Shown here: positions 1 to 8,294 of the stretch, piece by piece | How positions within the stretch are numbered: the stretch's first letter is position 1 | Layout of the letters: each line of letters begins with the position of its first letter | Source: JACMQX01 sp040385105 | GTDB lineage: Bacteria > Pseudomonadota > Gammaproteobacteria > Burkholderiales > Burkholderiaceae_C | Reading direction: 5' to 3' | Length of the DNA stretch: 64,000 nucleotides | Assembly: GCA_040385105.1 (NCBI GenBank) | Contig: JAZKHY010000028.1 | Span: 10,242 to 74,241, forward strand | Notes under the pieces: model-generated | What the model saw: the letters and a program-made list of their open reading frames with translations, nothing else | The model's database searches: none | Told to the model about the DNA's origin: nothing | Translations under genes and position numbers: made by a program

Positions 1-1774
1 CATTGCTTGCATCGCTCACGGCCTGCGTGTCCGGTACCTTGACGACGCCGGGCCGTTCGCGACGGGCGTCGTCAGGGTCGGGCCGGCGTGGCGAATACCT
101 GGCCCAGCTGTTGTCGCTGTACCGGACGCCGCCAGTGGTCAGGACTTTCTTGCCTGTGGCGATGCTGTTGAAGATACCGCTGCGCCTGATCGGCGACGGA
201 TTGTCCGGATGGTCCACGAAGGCATCGGGGTTGCCGCTGGTGTCGTACCACCTGTCTTCGAAATGCGACTGGCGTGCGCCCGTACGGACCCCGATGATTT
301 CGCCATCCCGTTCAATGTAGGCGTCGACCGTCAGCGCCGCTGAGTTCCGGTTGGTCAGCTTCACTTGCCACGAACCGCTTGGCGCTGTTGCGACGTCCCG
401 TTTTTCGCTGAATGTGGCGGCCACAGCCACGAGCGCGCAGGTTCCGCGCGTTCCCGTTGCGACCGACGTGGGATAGATCAGGGCGCAAAGTGGCTTGCCA
501 CCATCGCCAGTCCAGATCCCGGATTGGCCGAATTTCAGGGCCGGCAAAGGGGGGCGTCCTGGAGGCGTGATCTGGATTTCCAGTCCGTCCCGGTTTTCCT
601 CGATCCACAGTTCCAGGAAGTTCTGTGACTTGTCGTCTGGCGGTGCCTGCCAATGCAGTACAACGCTTTCATCCCGTACCAGAGTCGCATTGGCATGTGT
701 CCGGTCCTGGTAGCCGTTGCCGGCAGCGACGACTATCTGGAGGCGCGGAGATTGCAGTTCGATCAGCTGGTCCATGGCGGCCTCAAGCACGGACGTGCCG
801 TCATGTGGCCCGGCAAGCGTTCCCCAACTCAGGTTGATGGTCGTGCGTGCCGTCGCGTCGCAGCGGGAGAGGATGTACATCAACCCGTCGAGCAGGTGAA
901 CGTTCATCGATCCGCCCGACGTGTCGAGCACGGTATGCCAGTCGATCTGGACCATGACGAGGGGCGCCCGGCTGGCATCGTCGTCAGCCAAAGCCCATGA
1001 GGGCGGCGCATCGCCTCCGCTCAATTGTGCCAAGAGTACACGCGGGCCGCCAAGCAAGTCCATCACGTGAGTCCCGTGGTTCACGAGCTTGTCCATCTCG
1101 ATGCCAAGATCAAAATGGCGGTACACCGCACCCTCATCCACCAGGCCGTGGAAAGTGTTGGCGGCCAAAGCCTGGTCGATGACTTTGGCCGTCAACTCAT
1201 GTCCATAGCCAATGGCTTCGGGTGACGCGCCCTTGCCTTTCTGGTCCTGCCGCCAGAAATACCGCACGCGCGCCCGGCCGTTGTTGAGGAAATTTGCATT
1301 GGCGAATGCCAGCCCGCCATCGACGAGTCCAAGCACCTTGCCTTTGAGCTTTTCGCCGACCGGTGCATACGGACGCTCGCCGGCGCCGGTGGGGTCGTCC
1401 GCACCTTCGGCCTGGGACATGCCGAGCTCAAAGCGCCTGACCAGCTTGTGCAATTTGCCGCCCGGACGGATCTGGTCAAAAAACTCGCGCCTCACCCGTG
1501 CCGTGCAAAACCGTAACCCGGCTGGCGCGTCGCGCGAGGTGTAGGCAGGTGGAACATGCAACCATTTTTTCGACGAGGCCGCTTCAAGCTGGGCAACGCT
1601 GGTGTGAGGTGTCAGTTCAATGATCAGCGACAGCCATTTGAACGGGTGCTTCCCGTACCCGGCAAAACGGTCGGCTTCAGCCCAGATCAGGTAAGGATCG
1701 AAGCCCGCCGTTGCCCCCGGTGCCGACCAGTCAATACCCGTAAAACGTCCTTTTGGAAGCTCAGTCCATTTCAT
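1..1774 (-). CDS. S8 (subtilisin-like) serine peptidase, partial at window edge
   Basis: An uninterrupted minus-strand frame of 591 codons starts at ATG 1774 behind AGGA and runs off the left end. It carries the subtilase Asp motif GLVDGGLAF (Asp152), the His motif NHGTHVMDLLGG (His233), and NLSWG followed by VVAAGN (oxyanion Asn353). About 235 residues follow without the GTS-type Ser motif. The last visible stretch, around RYSPRRPD and RPGVVKVP, resembles the sequence just before that motif, so the Ser should lie shortly beyond the edge. There is no signal peptide (it starts MKWTELPKGR), which suggests a cytoplasmic protease. It begins 10 bp after the haloperoxidase stop and is probably the third gene of that operon. 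The segment after Asn353 looks like an inserted beta-rich domain. The family is confident; the substrate is unknown. Confidence 0.85.
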   Translation of the reverse strand, partial: MKWTELPKGRFTGIDWSAPGATAGFDPYLIWAEADRFAGYGKHPFKWLSLIIELTPHTSVAQLEAASSKKWLHVPPAYTSRDAPAGLRFCTARVRREFFDQIRPGGKLHKLVRRFELGMSQAEGADDPTGAGERPYAPVGEKLKGKVLGLVDGGLAFANANFLNNGRARVRYFWRQDQKGKGASPEAIGYGHELTAKVIDQALAANTFHGLVDEGAVYRHFDLGIEMDKLVNHGTHVMDLLGGPRVLLAQLSGGDAPPSWALADDDASRAPLVMVQIDWHTVLDTSGGSMNVHLLDGLMYILSRCDATARTTINLSWGTLAGPHDGTSVLEAAMDQLIELQSPRLQIVVAAGNGYQDRTHANATLVRDESVVLHWQAPPDDKSQNFLELWIEENRDGLEIQITPPGRPPLPALKFGQSGIWTGDGGKPLCALIYPTSVATGTRGTCALVAVAATFSEKRDVATAPSGSWQVKLTNRNSAALTVDAYIERDGEIIGVRTGARQSHFEDRWYDTSGNPDAFVDHPDNPSPIRRSGIFNSIATGKKVLTTGGVRYSDNSWARYSPRRPDPDDARRERPGVVKVPDTQAVSDASN

Positions 1775-1784
1775 CTGGCAATCC

Positions 1785-2930
1785 TCACTTCAGCGCCTGG
1801 CATTCCTTGACGGCCTTGTCCCACATGAAGGCCAGCAAAGGTGATGCGACAACATTGTTGGTGCCCGGCAGCAGCTGGTAGTAGCCGCTTTCGTTGTCTG
1901 CCATGGATACACGCAGGTCGAAATCCATCACATGGCCTTTCGGAGTCTGGAACTTCGGGCCATTGAACCCACGCTGTGGCAACTTGGGATTGCCGGCGCA
2001 GCGGGCCACCAGGAACTCCCCGATCGCCGTACCCAGCAATCTGCCGACGGCACTGTCCACAGGGAAATGCAGGCCGGCGACGGTGCGATTGACCGCGATG
2101 CGCGCAGCCTGGCGCTGCAGTTGTTCTTCATATCTGTCGCCGTGGCGGCCTGCCGCCTGGAGCAATGCCTGAAGCAATGTGGCCGTGACGAACGCTTCTG
2201 TTGCATGCCCGCTGGGCCAGCTTGAATGCCCCGGTGTCGGGATCATGGGCTGGATCTGGGGAGAGAGTTCCACCGGGCGCGGGCAGGCAAACGCGTGCTT
2301 CAGCCTCATTTCCACATGCGAGGCAAATGACAACGCAAGCGCAGCCAGTTCCAGCGTGTACTTGTGCCGATGCGCCTGCAGCCCGATGACCGACGCCCAG
2401 AAGGGAACCTGGGGAACCATCTGCGTGAGAACCTCATTGCCCCGGTCCTCCCTGAGCTGGGCGTAGTTGGAGACCAGTTCAAGTTGTTGCTTGAACACTT
2501 TTTCGGTTGGGCGCACAAGCGTGACGAGGTCAGCATTCTTGAGTGGTTTGCGGTCCAGGTCGACGAAGCCAAGTGATACCGAGTCCCGCGCCTGGTTGAT
2601 GTCAAACCGCACGCCGGAGAACAGTTCCAGTTCGCAGATCTGCATGCGTGGAGCAACGTCCCAGGCCGCGAGTCGCTCCGGCTTGTCCAGGGGTTCCGGC
2701 AAATCGGCGCGGATCGTGGCGCCCTGAAAGGGGCCCACGAGCGATGCACGGCTTTGGGTCAACGCGGCGGCCAGTGCCGGACTCCACGGCGCGACGAGCC
2801 CGCCCAGTTCACCCGTGCCGCCGCCGGTGCCCCCTCCCGTGCCTCCGCCTGTACCGCCACCCGTTCCGCCGCCTGTGCCACCGCCGGTACCTCCTCCGGT
2901 ACCACCCCCGAACACGCTGAGAATCGACAT
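1785..2930 (-). CDS. Vanadium-dependent haloperoxidase / PAP2-type phosphatase family protein
   Basis: This 381-residue protein has the three vanadate/phosphate-binding motifs of the haloperoxidase and PAP2 superfamily: KHAFACPRP (K-x6-RP, about residue 210), PSGHATEAF (about 238) and NRTVAGLHFPVD (R-x5-H-x3-D, about 285). No signal peptide or convincing membrane helices are seen, which fits a soluble haloperoxidase-like enzyme better than a membrane PAP2 phosphatase. Residues 8-39 are eight GGGT repeats forming a flexible N-terminal tract. The start is ATG 2930 with AAGG upstream. It lies 24 bp after the cyclase gene and 10 bp before the S8 protease gene, so all three are probably cotranscribed. 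Whether it oxidises halides or hydrolyses phosphate cannot be told from the sequence. Confidence 0.85.
   Translation of the reverse strand: MSILSVFGGGTGGGTGGGTGGGTGGGTGGGTGGGTGGGTGELGGLVAPWSPALAAALTQSRASLVGPFQGATIRADLPEPLDKPERLAAWDVAPRMQICELELFSGVRFDINQARDSVSLGFVDLDRKPLKNADLVTLVRPTEKVFKQQLELVSNYAQLREDRGNEVLTQMVPQVPFWASVIGLQAHRHKYTLELAALALSFASHVEMRLKHAFACPRPVELSPQIQPMIPTPGHSSWPSGHATEAFVTATLLQALLQAAGRHGDRYEEQLQRQAARIAVNRTVAGLHFPVDSAVGRLLGTAIGEFLVARCAGNPKLPQRGFNGPKFQTPKGHVMDFDLRVSMADNESGYYQLLPGTNNVVASPLLAFMWDKAVKECQALK
2814..2909 (-). repeat. (GGGT)8-coding 12-bp tandem repeat
   Basis: Eight consecutive 12-bp units on the minus strand encode Gly-Gly-Gly-Thr near the N-terminus of the haloperoxidase-like protein. 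The eight units use different synonymous codons (for example GGGGGTGGTACC, GGCGGCGGAACG, GGAGGGGGCACC), so the peptide repeat is exact while the DNA repeat is not. Confidence 0.9.
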
Positions 2931-2954
2931 GTTTTTCGCCTTCTTTGAGTTGAA

Positions 2955-4739
2955 TCAGAATTCAGGAACGCCCAACTTCCGCAGGACTTCGGCAAAGCGC
3001 CGTCGCGTCATGCTCTCGGAGCTCCCCATGGACAGGTAGTTGGAAACGGTCAGATGGGGTACCTCTTCGAGGAGGCTTTTCAAGGTCTCGCGCGCTTCGC
3101 CCAGTTTGCCGCTTTCAGTCTGGGCCTGAAGCAGGACTCTCAGGGCCGGCTGGTGGTGGCGGTTTGACCGTAGCGAGCGTTTGGCAAATTCCTCTGCCTT
3201 TTCATTGTCACCATTGATCGTCTGCGCAGAAGCCAGAATTACATCGAAGAAGTAGCGCAGGGGGTCAATCGGCGAAAGCTGGGCCGCATGCTCGGCCTCG
3301 GCGACGCCGTCCACTGCGGAGCCCCACATCGCGGACCACACGCTCTTGTACAGCCAGCCGAGCGGCTCATTGGGATTCAGTTCGATGGCACGGTCGATGC
3401 AGCTTTGTGCAAGGTCCGCCTGCCCGAGCAACTGGCACCTTGCATAGCCTTCAATCGCGAGCGACAAGGCATTGTCAGGCGATATATCCAGCGCCCTGCG
3501 TGTCTGTTCAAGTGCGCGCTGGGTGTCCTTTCCCGGCTCATCACTCATGCCACGGATGACACGCATGGTGTACCACTTGGCCAGCCAGGCGCGCGGAGTG
3601 GCGATCCGGTTGTGCCGCTCCAGCAGCGCCTCCAGTACCTGTCGGCTACGGTCAAAGTCGCGCGGCGAAGAGCGATGCATCAATGAGATTCCGCCCAGCA
3701 GCAACGAGCCGCTGTCCAGGCGCGGCAGTGGCTGCACCAGCGACTGTTCCACTTCGGAGTTGACAAGTGCCTTACTCGCTGCGGAGGCGATACGGTGCAC
3801 GATCTCGCTTTGCGCTTCCAGCAGATCAAGCGTGCTGCCTGACACCCGTTCGGCCCAGATGATGTCGTTGCCGCGCGCATCCGCCAGCTCGGCCATGACA
3901 AGAATCCTGCCGGAGCTGGCCACATAGCTGCCTGAGAGCACGAAAGTCGCGCCCAGCACTGACTCTGCTTCTGCCATCGATTCGCGGCGGCCGCGCAACG
4001 ACGTGGTCGACAGGCGGGAGATCACCCGCAGGTCGGCGCTGCGTGAAAGCTGGGCGATGATGCCATCGGCAATCAGTTCGCCGATCATCAGTTCTTCCGG
4101 CTCGTTGTTGCGCGCTGCGAAGGGAATCACGGCGATGGTAGGACGGAGGTCCGGCGCCGAGCCGGGCGTTCTGTGGATCACCGGCTTCAGGCCGGCCTGA
4201 CCGATACGGTAAGCCCGCAAGGGTTCCTTCACATGTTTCAGGTGGCACTCGCCGAGGTCTTCAATGTCCGCATCGAGCCCCGCTGTCAGGTCATCGCGCA
4301 TCTGGGACGACACGACGAATTCGCGCGGCCCTGCCAGCGTGGCTATTCGCGCAGTGAGGTTGACGTCGGAGCCGTAGATGTCGTGCTTGTCGGTCACGAA
4401 TTCGGCGCGGTGCGCGCCCATACGCAGGTGCATCTGGCGCTCAATGCTCCGGCCTTCGTTTGCCAGGTCGCTCAGTTGCTGCAACGCGAGCGCGGCCTTC
4501 ACGCAACCCTGGGCGTTCGAGAACTCCAGCATCAGGCCGTCCCCCAGGCTCTTGACCAGGCGCCCGCCATGCAGCGGCAGCAGCCGCTGCTCGACCTGCG
4601 CAACCAGTTCCTGCCACCGCCTGACAAAGTCATCTTCGTCCTGTTCCATGAGGCGAACCGACTCAACCACGTCGAGCACCATCAACACCTTGATGTGTCG
4701 CGGCAGGGAGAGTGGAAGTTCGATTTCGCTGGACTGCAT
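2955..4739 (-). CDS. Class III adenylate/guanylate cyclase with TolB-like and TPR domains
   Basis: This protein of about 594 residues starts with a class III nucleotide cyclase domain (about residues 10-180). Metal-binding Asp occurs in VLMVLDVVES and KSLGDGLMLEF, and DIYGSDVNLTAR supplies the purine-selecting Asp and transition-state Asn and Arg, so an active enzyme is predicted. A TolB-N-like domain (TIAVIPFAARN to about IIWAERV) follows, then C-terminal TPR-like helices (DISPDNALSLAIEGYA, AIELNPNEPLGWLYK). This cyclase-TolB-TPR order is a known soluble architecture. ATG 4739 was chosen because the catalytic domain begins right after it. In-frame ATGs at 4772 and 4766 and a TTG at 4823 are alternatives, and none has a good ribosome site. 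It heads the operon with the haloperoxidase and S8 genes. Confidence 0.85.
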   Translation of the reverse strand: MQSSEIELPLSLPRHIKVLMVLDVVESVRLMEQDEDDFVRRWQELVAQVEQRLLPLHGGRLVKSLGDGLMLEFSNAQGCVKAALALQQLSDLANEGRSIERQMHLRMGAHRAEFVTDKHDIYGSDVNLTARIATLAGPREFVVSSQMRDDLTAGLDADIEDLGECHLKHVKEPLRAYRIGQAGLKPVIHRTPGSAPDLRPTIAVIPFAARNNEPEELMIGELIADGIIAQLSRSADLRVISRLSTTSLRGRRESMAEAESVLGATFVLSGSYVASSGRILVMAELADARGNDIIWAERVSGSTLDLLEAQSEIVHRIASAASKALVNSEVEQSLVQPLPRLDSGSLLLGGISLMHRSSPRDFDRSRQVLEALLERHNRIATPRAWLAKWYTMRVIRGMSDEPGKDTQRALEQTRRALDISPDNALSLAIEGYARCQLLGQADLAQSCIDRAIELNPNEPLGWLYKSVWSAMWGSAVDGVAEAEHAAQLSPIDPLRYFFDVILASAQTINGDNEKAEEFAKRSLRSNRHHQPALRVLLQAQTESGKLGEARETLKSLLEEVPHLTVSNYLSMGSSESMTRRRFAEVLRKLGVPEF

Positions 4740-4831
4740 GGTAGGGGGAGCGGGGAAAACACGCATCCTCATTTTGTAGGAGGAAGCACATAGGGGAAAC
4801 ACCTGTCTCGCCTGATTCCCCAACGCATCCA

Positions 4832-4851
4832 GGCACTGTTGTATCAGTGCC
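4832..4851. terminator. Perfect 7-bp hairpin between phhA end and cyclase start
   Basis: GGCACTG-TTGTAT-CAGTGCC forms a perfect inverted repeat 10 bp past the phhA stop. There is no T-run, so it may be a Rho-assisted 3' structure of the hppD-phhA transcript or an operator in front of the cyclase operon, which also reads leftward. Confidence 0.35.
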
Positions 4852-4860
4852 GAAAGCCCG

Positions 4861-5703
4861 CTACGATGCGGTCGCCGCTGGCGCCGCGTCCGGCGCCAGT
4901 TCAGTCATAAGCATGACTTTTTCGTATACCGGTGCAAAGTCCGGTTCCGTCATGTCGAACAGTTGCTGGAAGCTGTCGATGACAAAGTAGGTCTGCTGGA
5001 AGCTGTCGATTTTGTAGCGTGTGCGCATGGTGCGTTCCAGCTCAAGCGGCAGGCGCCGGGGCTCAGGGCTGCGGACGGCGTACTCCAGTTCGCCTGATGA
5101 GCTCAGGATGCCGGCCCCGTAGGCACGCAGCCCGTCTTCCTGGCGGATCAGCCCGAACTCGATGGTGTACCAGTACAGCCGGCTGAGCTGCTCGCAGGCC
5201 CCCAGCGCGTGGGCTTTCAGGCCGCCCTGGCCATAGCGCTGGACGTAATCGGCAAAAACCGGATTGAACAGCAGCGGGACATGACCGAACAGGTCGTGGA
5301 AGACATCGGGCTCGACGATGTAGTCAAATTCCTCGGGCGTGCGGATCCAGTCCGTCACCGGGAACTTGCGGTTGGCCAGCAGGGTGAAGAACGGCACTTC
5401 GGGGATCAGCCCCGGCACGGTGACGATTTCCCAGCCCGTGGCCCTGTGCAGCCGTTCGTTGATCTCCTCAAACCTCGGGATGCGGTCTTTCACGCCCAGG
5501 GAGGGCAGCATCCTGATGAACTCGTCGCTGGCGCGGCCGGGCAGCAGCGCGGCCTGGCGTTCATAGAGGCGCCTGTAGGTGTCGTGGTCCGCTGCCGTAT
5601 AACTTCCGTAGTTTTGCGGGCAGGTGTAGTCAGGCCCCGCGCGCGAATAGTCGCCGCGCGGGGGCCGCTCGCTGGCGCCGTAGACGACCGGTTCGACAGC
5701 CAT
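4861..5703 (-). CDS. phhA: Phenylalanine 4-monooxygenase
   Basis: Iron- and tetrahydropterin-dependent hydroxylase converting phenylalanine to tyrosine, about 280 residues as in other bacterial single-domain enzymes. The pterin/iron core is visible: VPGLIPEVPFF, then EPDVFHDLFGHVPLL with the two iron-binding His residues, and the downstream Glu in YWYTIEFGLI. ATG 5703 overlaps the hppD stop as TGATG, implying translational coupling; a GTG one codon upstream at 5706 is an alternative start. It is the second gene of a two-gene phenylalanine/tyrosine catabolic operon behind hppD. No pterin-recycling dehydratase gene is nearby. Confidence 0.95.
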   Translation of the reverse strand: MAVEPVVYGASERPPRGDYSRAGPDYTCPQNYGSYTAADHDTYRRLYERQAALLPGRASDEFIRMLPSLGVKDRIPRFEEINERLHRATGWEIVTVPGLIPEVPFFTLLANRKFPVTDWIRTPEEFDYIVEPDVFHDLFGHVPLLFNPVFADYVQRYGQGGLKAHALGACEQLSRLYWYTIEFGLIRQEDGLRAYGAGILSSSGELEYAVRSPEPRRLPLELERTMRTRYKIDSFQQTYFVIDSFQQLFDMTEPDFAPVYEKVMLMTELAPDAAPAATAS

Positions 5704-6833
5704 CACGCCTCGGGGGTGTCCAGCACACCGCGGCGCATCTGGTCCAGTTCCATGGTCTCGAACAGCGCCTTGAAATTTCCCTCGCCAAAGCCTTCGTTGC
5801 CCTTGCGCTGGATGAACTCGAAGAAGATCGGCCCGAGCTGGTTCTCGCTGAAGATCTGCAGCAACAACTCGCCCGGCTTGCCGTCCACCAGGATATTGCG
5901 CGCCTGCAGCGCACCCGTGTCCTCGCCATGGCCGGGGATGCGCTTTTCCAGCAGCTCGTAATAGGTCTCGCTGGTGTTCAGCAGCGTCACGCCGCTCATC
6001 TGCAATGCGTCGACCGTGTCATACAGGTTGGTCGATCCCATGGCAATGTGCTGGATGCCCTCGCCGTGGTAGCGGTCCAGGTACTCCTGGATCTGGCCGG
6101 ACTTCTCGTTGCCTTCCTCGTTGATCGGGATGCGGATCTTGCCGCAGGGGCTGGTCATGGCCTTGCTCTTGACGCCGGTGGCCTGGCCTTCAATGTCGAA
6201 GTAGCGGACTTCACGGAAGTTGAACAGCCGCTCATAGAAGCCGGCCCATTCGTCCATGCGGCCGCGGTGCACGTTGTGCGTCAGGTGGTCGATATACGTC
6301 AGGCCATGGCCGGCAGGGTTGAGTTCGGCACCGGGCAGCGGCTCAAAGTCCACGTCGAAGAAACCGATGTTGCCGATCTCGCCGTCCTTCGCGCCATTCT
6401 TGCCACGCCAGCGGTCGATGAAATAGATGATGGAATCGCCGATGCCCTTGATGGCGGGAATGTTCAGCTCACCCGGCCCCGCCGTGTTGGCGTAGCCCCA
6501 GGCGCCCAGCGAAATGGCGCGCTCATAGGCCAGCTTGGCATCCTTCACGCGGAAGGCAATGGCGCAGACGCTCGGGCCATGCAGGCGCGCAAAGCGCTGG
6601 GCGAAGCTGTCGGGCTCGGCATTGATGATGAAGTTGATCCCGCCCTGGCGGTACAGCGTCACGTCCTTGTGGCGGTGCTTCGCAATGGGCTTGAAGCCCA
6701 TGCGCTCGAACACCTCGCCCATGGCCTTGGGGTCCGGCGCTGCGTACTCGATGAACTCGAAGCCGTCGGTCCCCATCGGGTTGTCCCAGGTGGTGGCTGA
6801 TTTCAGGGCTTGTTGCGGCACAGGTGCGTTCAT
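5703..6833 (-). CDS. hppD: 4-hydroxyphenylpyruvate dioxygenase
   Basis: Non-heme iron dioxygenase converting 4-hydroxyphenylpyruvate to homogentisate in tyrosine catabolism. The 376-residue length fits bacterial HPPD. The C-terminal half holds the iron ligands in YIDHLTHNVHRGR (His), GIQHIAMGS (His) and LLQIFSENQLGPIFFEFIQR (Glu in the first FSEN segment). The N-terminal vicinal-oxygen-chelate domain covers roughly residues 15-150. It starts at ATG 6833, is coupled to phhA, and is transcribed away from an Lrp-type regulator, the probable controller of the pathway. The aminotransferase and homogentisate genes are not in this window. Confidence 0.96.
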   Translation of the reverse strand: MNAPVPQQALKSATTWDNPMGTDGFEFIEYAAPDPKAMGEVFERMGFKPIAKHRHKDVTLYRQGGINFIINAEPDSFAQRFARLHGPSVCAIAFRVKDAKLAYERAISLGAWGYANTAGPGELNIPAIKGIGDSIIYFIDRWRGKNGAKDGEIGNIGFFDVDFEPLPGAELNPAGHGLTYIDHLTHNVHRGRMDEWAGFYERLFNFREVRYFDIEGQATGVKSKAMTSPCGKIRIPINEEGNEKSGQIQEYLDRYHGEGIQHIAMGSTNLYDTVDALQMSGVTLLNTSETYYELLEKRIPGHGEDTGALQARNILVDGKPGELLLQIFSENQLGPIFFEFIQRKGNEGFGEGNFKALFETMELDQMRRGVLDTPEA

Positions 6834-6913
6834 GGCGTCTCCGGGGGTTTGACAGGACTGTATCGGCGCAAGACGTCATTATTTCTGCAATGTCGCGCTC
6901 AATGCTTGTTCCA

Positions 6914-6942
6914 TGCGCAGGAAAACTGCAAAATTCTGTGCA
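6914..6942. promoter_or_regulatory. Imperfect inverted repeat in hppD-lrp intergenic region
   Basis: The 108-bp divergent region between hppD and the Lrp-type gene ends with an imperfect dyad, TGCGCAGGAA and ATTCTGTGCA separated by 9 bp, abutting the regulator's ATG. A GCAG-GAAAA-CTGC element lies inside it. Lrp/AsnC proteins often bind near their own start codon, so this is a plausible autoregulatory site. The arms match at only about 7 of 10 positions. Confidence 0.35.
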
Positions 6943-7415
6943 TGGAAGCACTCGACAAGCTGGACAAACTCATTCTCCGCAGCCTTCAGGCTGACGGCCG
7001 GGCCACCTATGACCAGATCGCCGAACAGGTGAGCCTGTCGCCCAGCGCGGTGTTGCGCCGGGTCAAGCGGCTGGAAGGCACAGGCGTGATCGACCGCTAT
7101 GTGGCGCTCGTCAGGCCGGAATCCGTCGGACTCGGGCTCACCGCGTACCTGAACGTCCGGCTCGAAAAGCACACCGAAAGCCACAAGCGCAACCCGATGG
7201 ACCTGTTCCGCGCCAGCGTGCAGACCTGGCCCGAGGTCGTGGAGTGTGCGGCGTTGACAGGAGAGATGGACTACCTGCTGCGGGTCGTTGTGCAGGACAT
7301 GGCGCATTACAGCCGTTTCATCATGGACACCCTGCTCAAGCACCCCAGCGTGGAAGATTGCAAAACAAGTTTTGTGCTCGATCGCGTGAAGGCCACAACG
7401 GCGGTGCCAGTGTGA
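6942..7415 (+). CDS. Lrp/AsnC family transcriptional regulator
   Basis: A 157-residue protein with an N-terminal winged HTH (KLDKLILRSLQADGRATYDQ, then VSLSPSAVLRRVKRLEGTGV) and a C-terminal AsnC/RAM ligand-binding domain (VVECAALTGEMDYLLRVV). The length and layout are typical. It is divergent from hppD-phhA, so it probably senses an aromatic amino acid and controls that operon, as aromatic-responsive Lrp-family regulators do in related bacteria. The start ATG 6942 is the first in frame before the HTH. Confidence 0.93.
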   Translation: MEALDKLDKLILRSLQADGRATYDQIAEQVSLSPSAVLRRVKRLEGTGVIDRYVALVRPESVGLGLTAYLNVRLEKHTESHKRNPMDLFRASVQTWPEVVECAALTGEMDYLLRVVVQDMAHYSRFIMDTLLKHPSVEDCKTSFVLDRVKATTAVPV

Positions 7416-7448
7416 GTGATCACTTGCGTCATCTTTAAACTGGAGTCA

Positions 7449-7463
7449 CTAGGATTACCCTTA
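7449..7463. promoter_or_regulatory. CTAGG..TT..CCCTT-type motif upstream of GNAT gene
   Basis: CTAGGATTACCCTTA lies 10 bp before the acetyltransferase start and runs into TATATT. It resembles semi-palindromes upstream of the MHS transporter (54076-54091) and uvrA (56672-56687). It may be part of a core promoter giving a very short leader. Confidence 0.3.
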
Positions 7464-7473
7464 TATTGATGCC

Positions 7474-8205
7474 ATGGTTCAACCCAAAGCACTGATTCAG
7501 GCTTCGCTGGAAGGCGGGCGGGATCTGTTGCGCCCGCCTTCCAGCCGCCCCGAACTTGACGGCGAGCCGCCCCGTTCGCCGGTCATGGTGCCGATCCGCT
7601 CGCTGGGCCCGTCGCACCGCGAACGCATTGCCGGCCACCTACTGGCGCTGCAGGACCACGACCGCTACCTGCGCTTTGGCTACGCCGCGAGCGACGAGCA
7701 GGTCAAGCGCTATGTCGAGGGCCTGGACTTTGACCGCGACGACATCTTCGGCATCTACAACCGGCGCCTGGAGCTCATTGCCATGGCCCACCTGGCGTTC
7801 TCGGTGGACCCATCGTGCAAGTCCTGCGCGGAGTTTGGCGTGTCCGTCCTCAGCCATGCGCGGGGCCGGGGCTATGGCGCCCGCCTGTTTGACCGCGCCG
7901 TCATGCATGCACGCAACGAAGGCGTCTCCATGATGTTCATCCATGCGCTGAGCGAGAACACCGCCATGCTCAAGATTGCCCGCAACGCCGGCGCCGTGGT
8001 CGAGCGTGACGGCTCCGAGAGCGAGGCTTACCTCAAGCTGCCCGCCGCCACGCTGGACAGCCGCGTCAGCGAGATGGTGGAGGACCAGTTCGCCGAGGTG
8101 GACTACCGCCTGAAAGTCCAGGCCAAGCAGTTCTGGGACTTTCTTTCGGGCGTGCAGGAAGTGCGCCGCGGCGTGCGTGAGGCACGCCAGAAATCCTCAC
8201 CCTGA
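7474..8205 (+). CDS. GNAT family N-acetyltransferase
   Basis: A 243-residue protein with one GNAT fold at about residues 40-180. The acetyl-CoA pyrophosphate loop is the stretch SHARGRGYGARLFDRAVMHA (R-G-x-G-x-G/A), preceded by the core strand AEFGVSVLS. The N-terminal ~30 residues and the C-terminal ~65 residues (MVEDQFAEVDYRLKVQAKQF onward) are extensions outside the fold and likely helical. No Shine-Dalgarno is seen before ATG 7474, only a promoter-like TATATT, so a very short leader is possible. The substrate is not predictable; such proteins acetylate amines on small molecules or protein N-termini and lysines. Confidence 0.85.
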   Translation: MVQPKALIQASLEGGRDLLRPPSSRPELDGEPPRSPVMVPIRSLGPSHRERIAGHLLALQDHDRYLRFGYAASDEQVKRYVEGLDFDRDDIFGIYNRRLELIAMAHLAFSVDPSCKSCAEFGVSVLSHARGRGYGARLFDRAVMHARNEGVSMMFIHALSENTAMLKIARNAGAVVERDGSESEAYLKLPAATLDSRVSEMVEDQFAEVDYRLKVQAKQFWDFLSGVQEVRRGVREARQKSSP

Positions 8206-8294
8206 AGCCGCCCCGGGTCGCGGCTGTGCCGTGTCACGGCAATCCGCTATCCTTGAGGCTTCGCAACAACCGCATGTCCTGCACACCCAAGGCC

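Noticed and set aside
2814..2909. CRISPR-like array
   Set aside because: The units are 12 bp without spacers and lie inside a coding sequence, so this is a peptide repeat.
1..4739. Pycsar- or CBASS-type antiphage system at the left end
   Set aside because: The cyclase has an N-terminal class III domain followed by TolB and TPR modules, not the PycC or CD-NTase architecture, and neither partner is a known cyclic-nucleotide-binding effector. It is kept only as an unusual operon.
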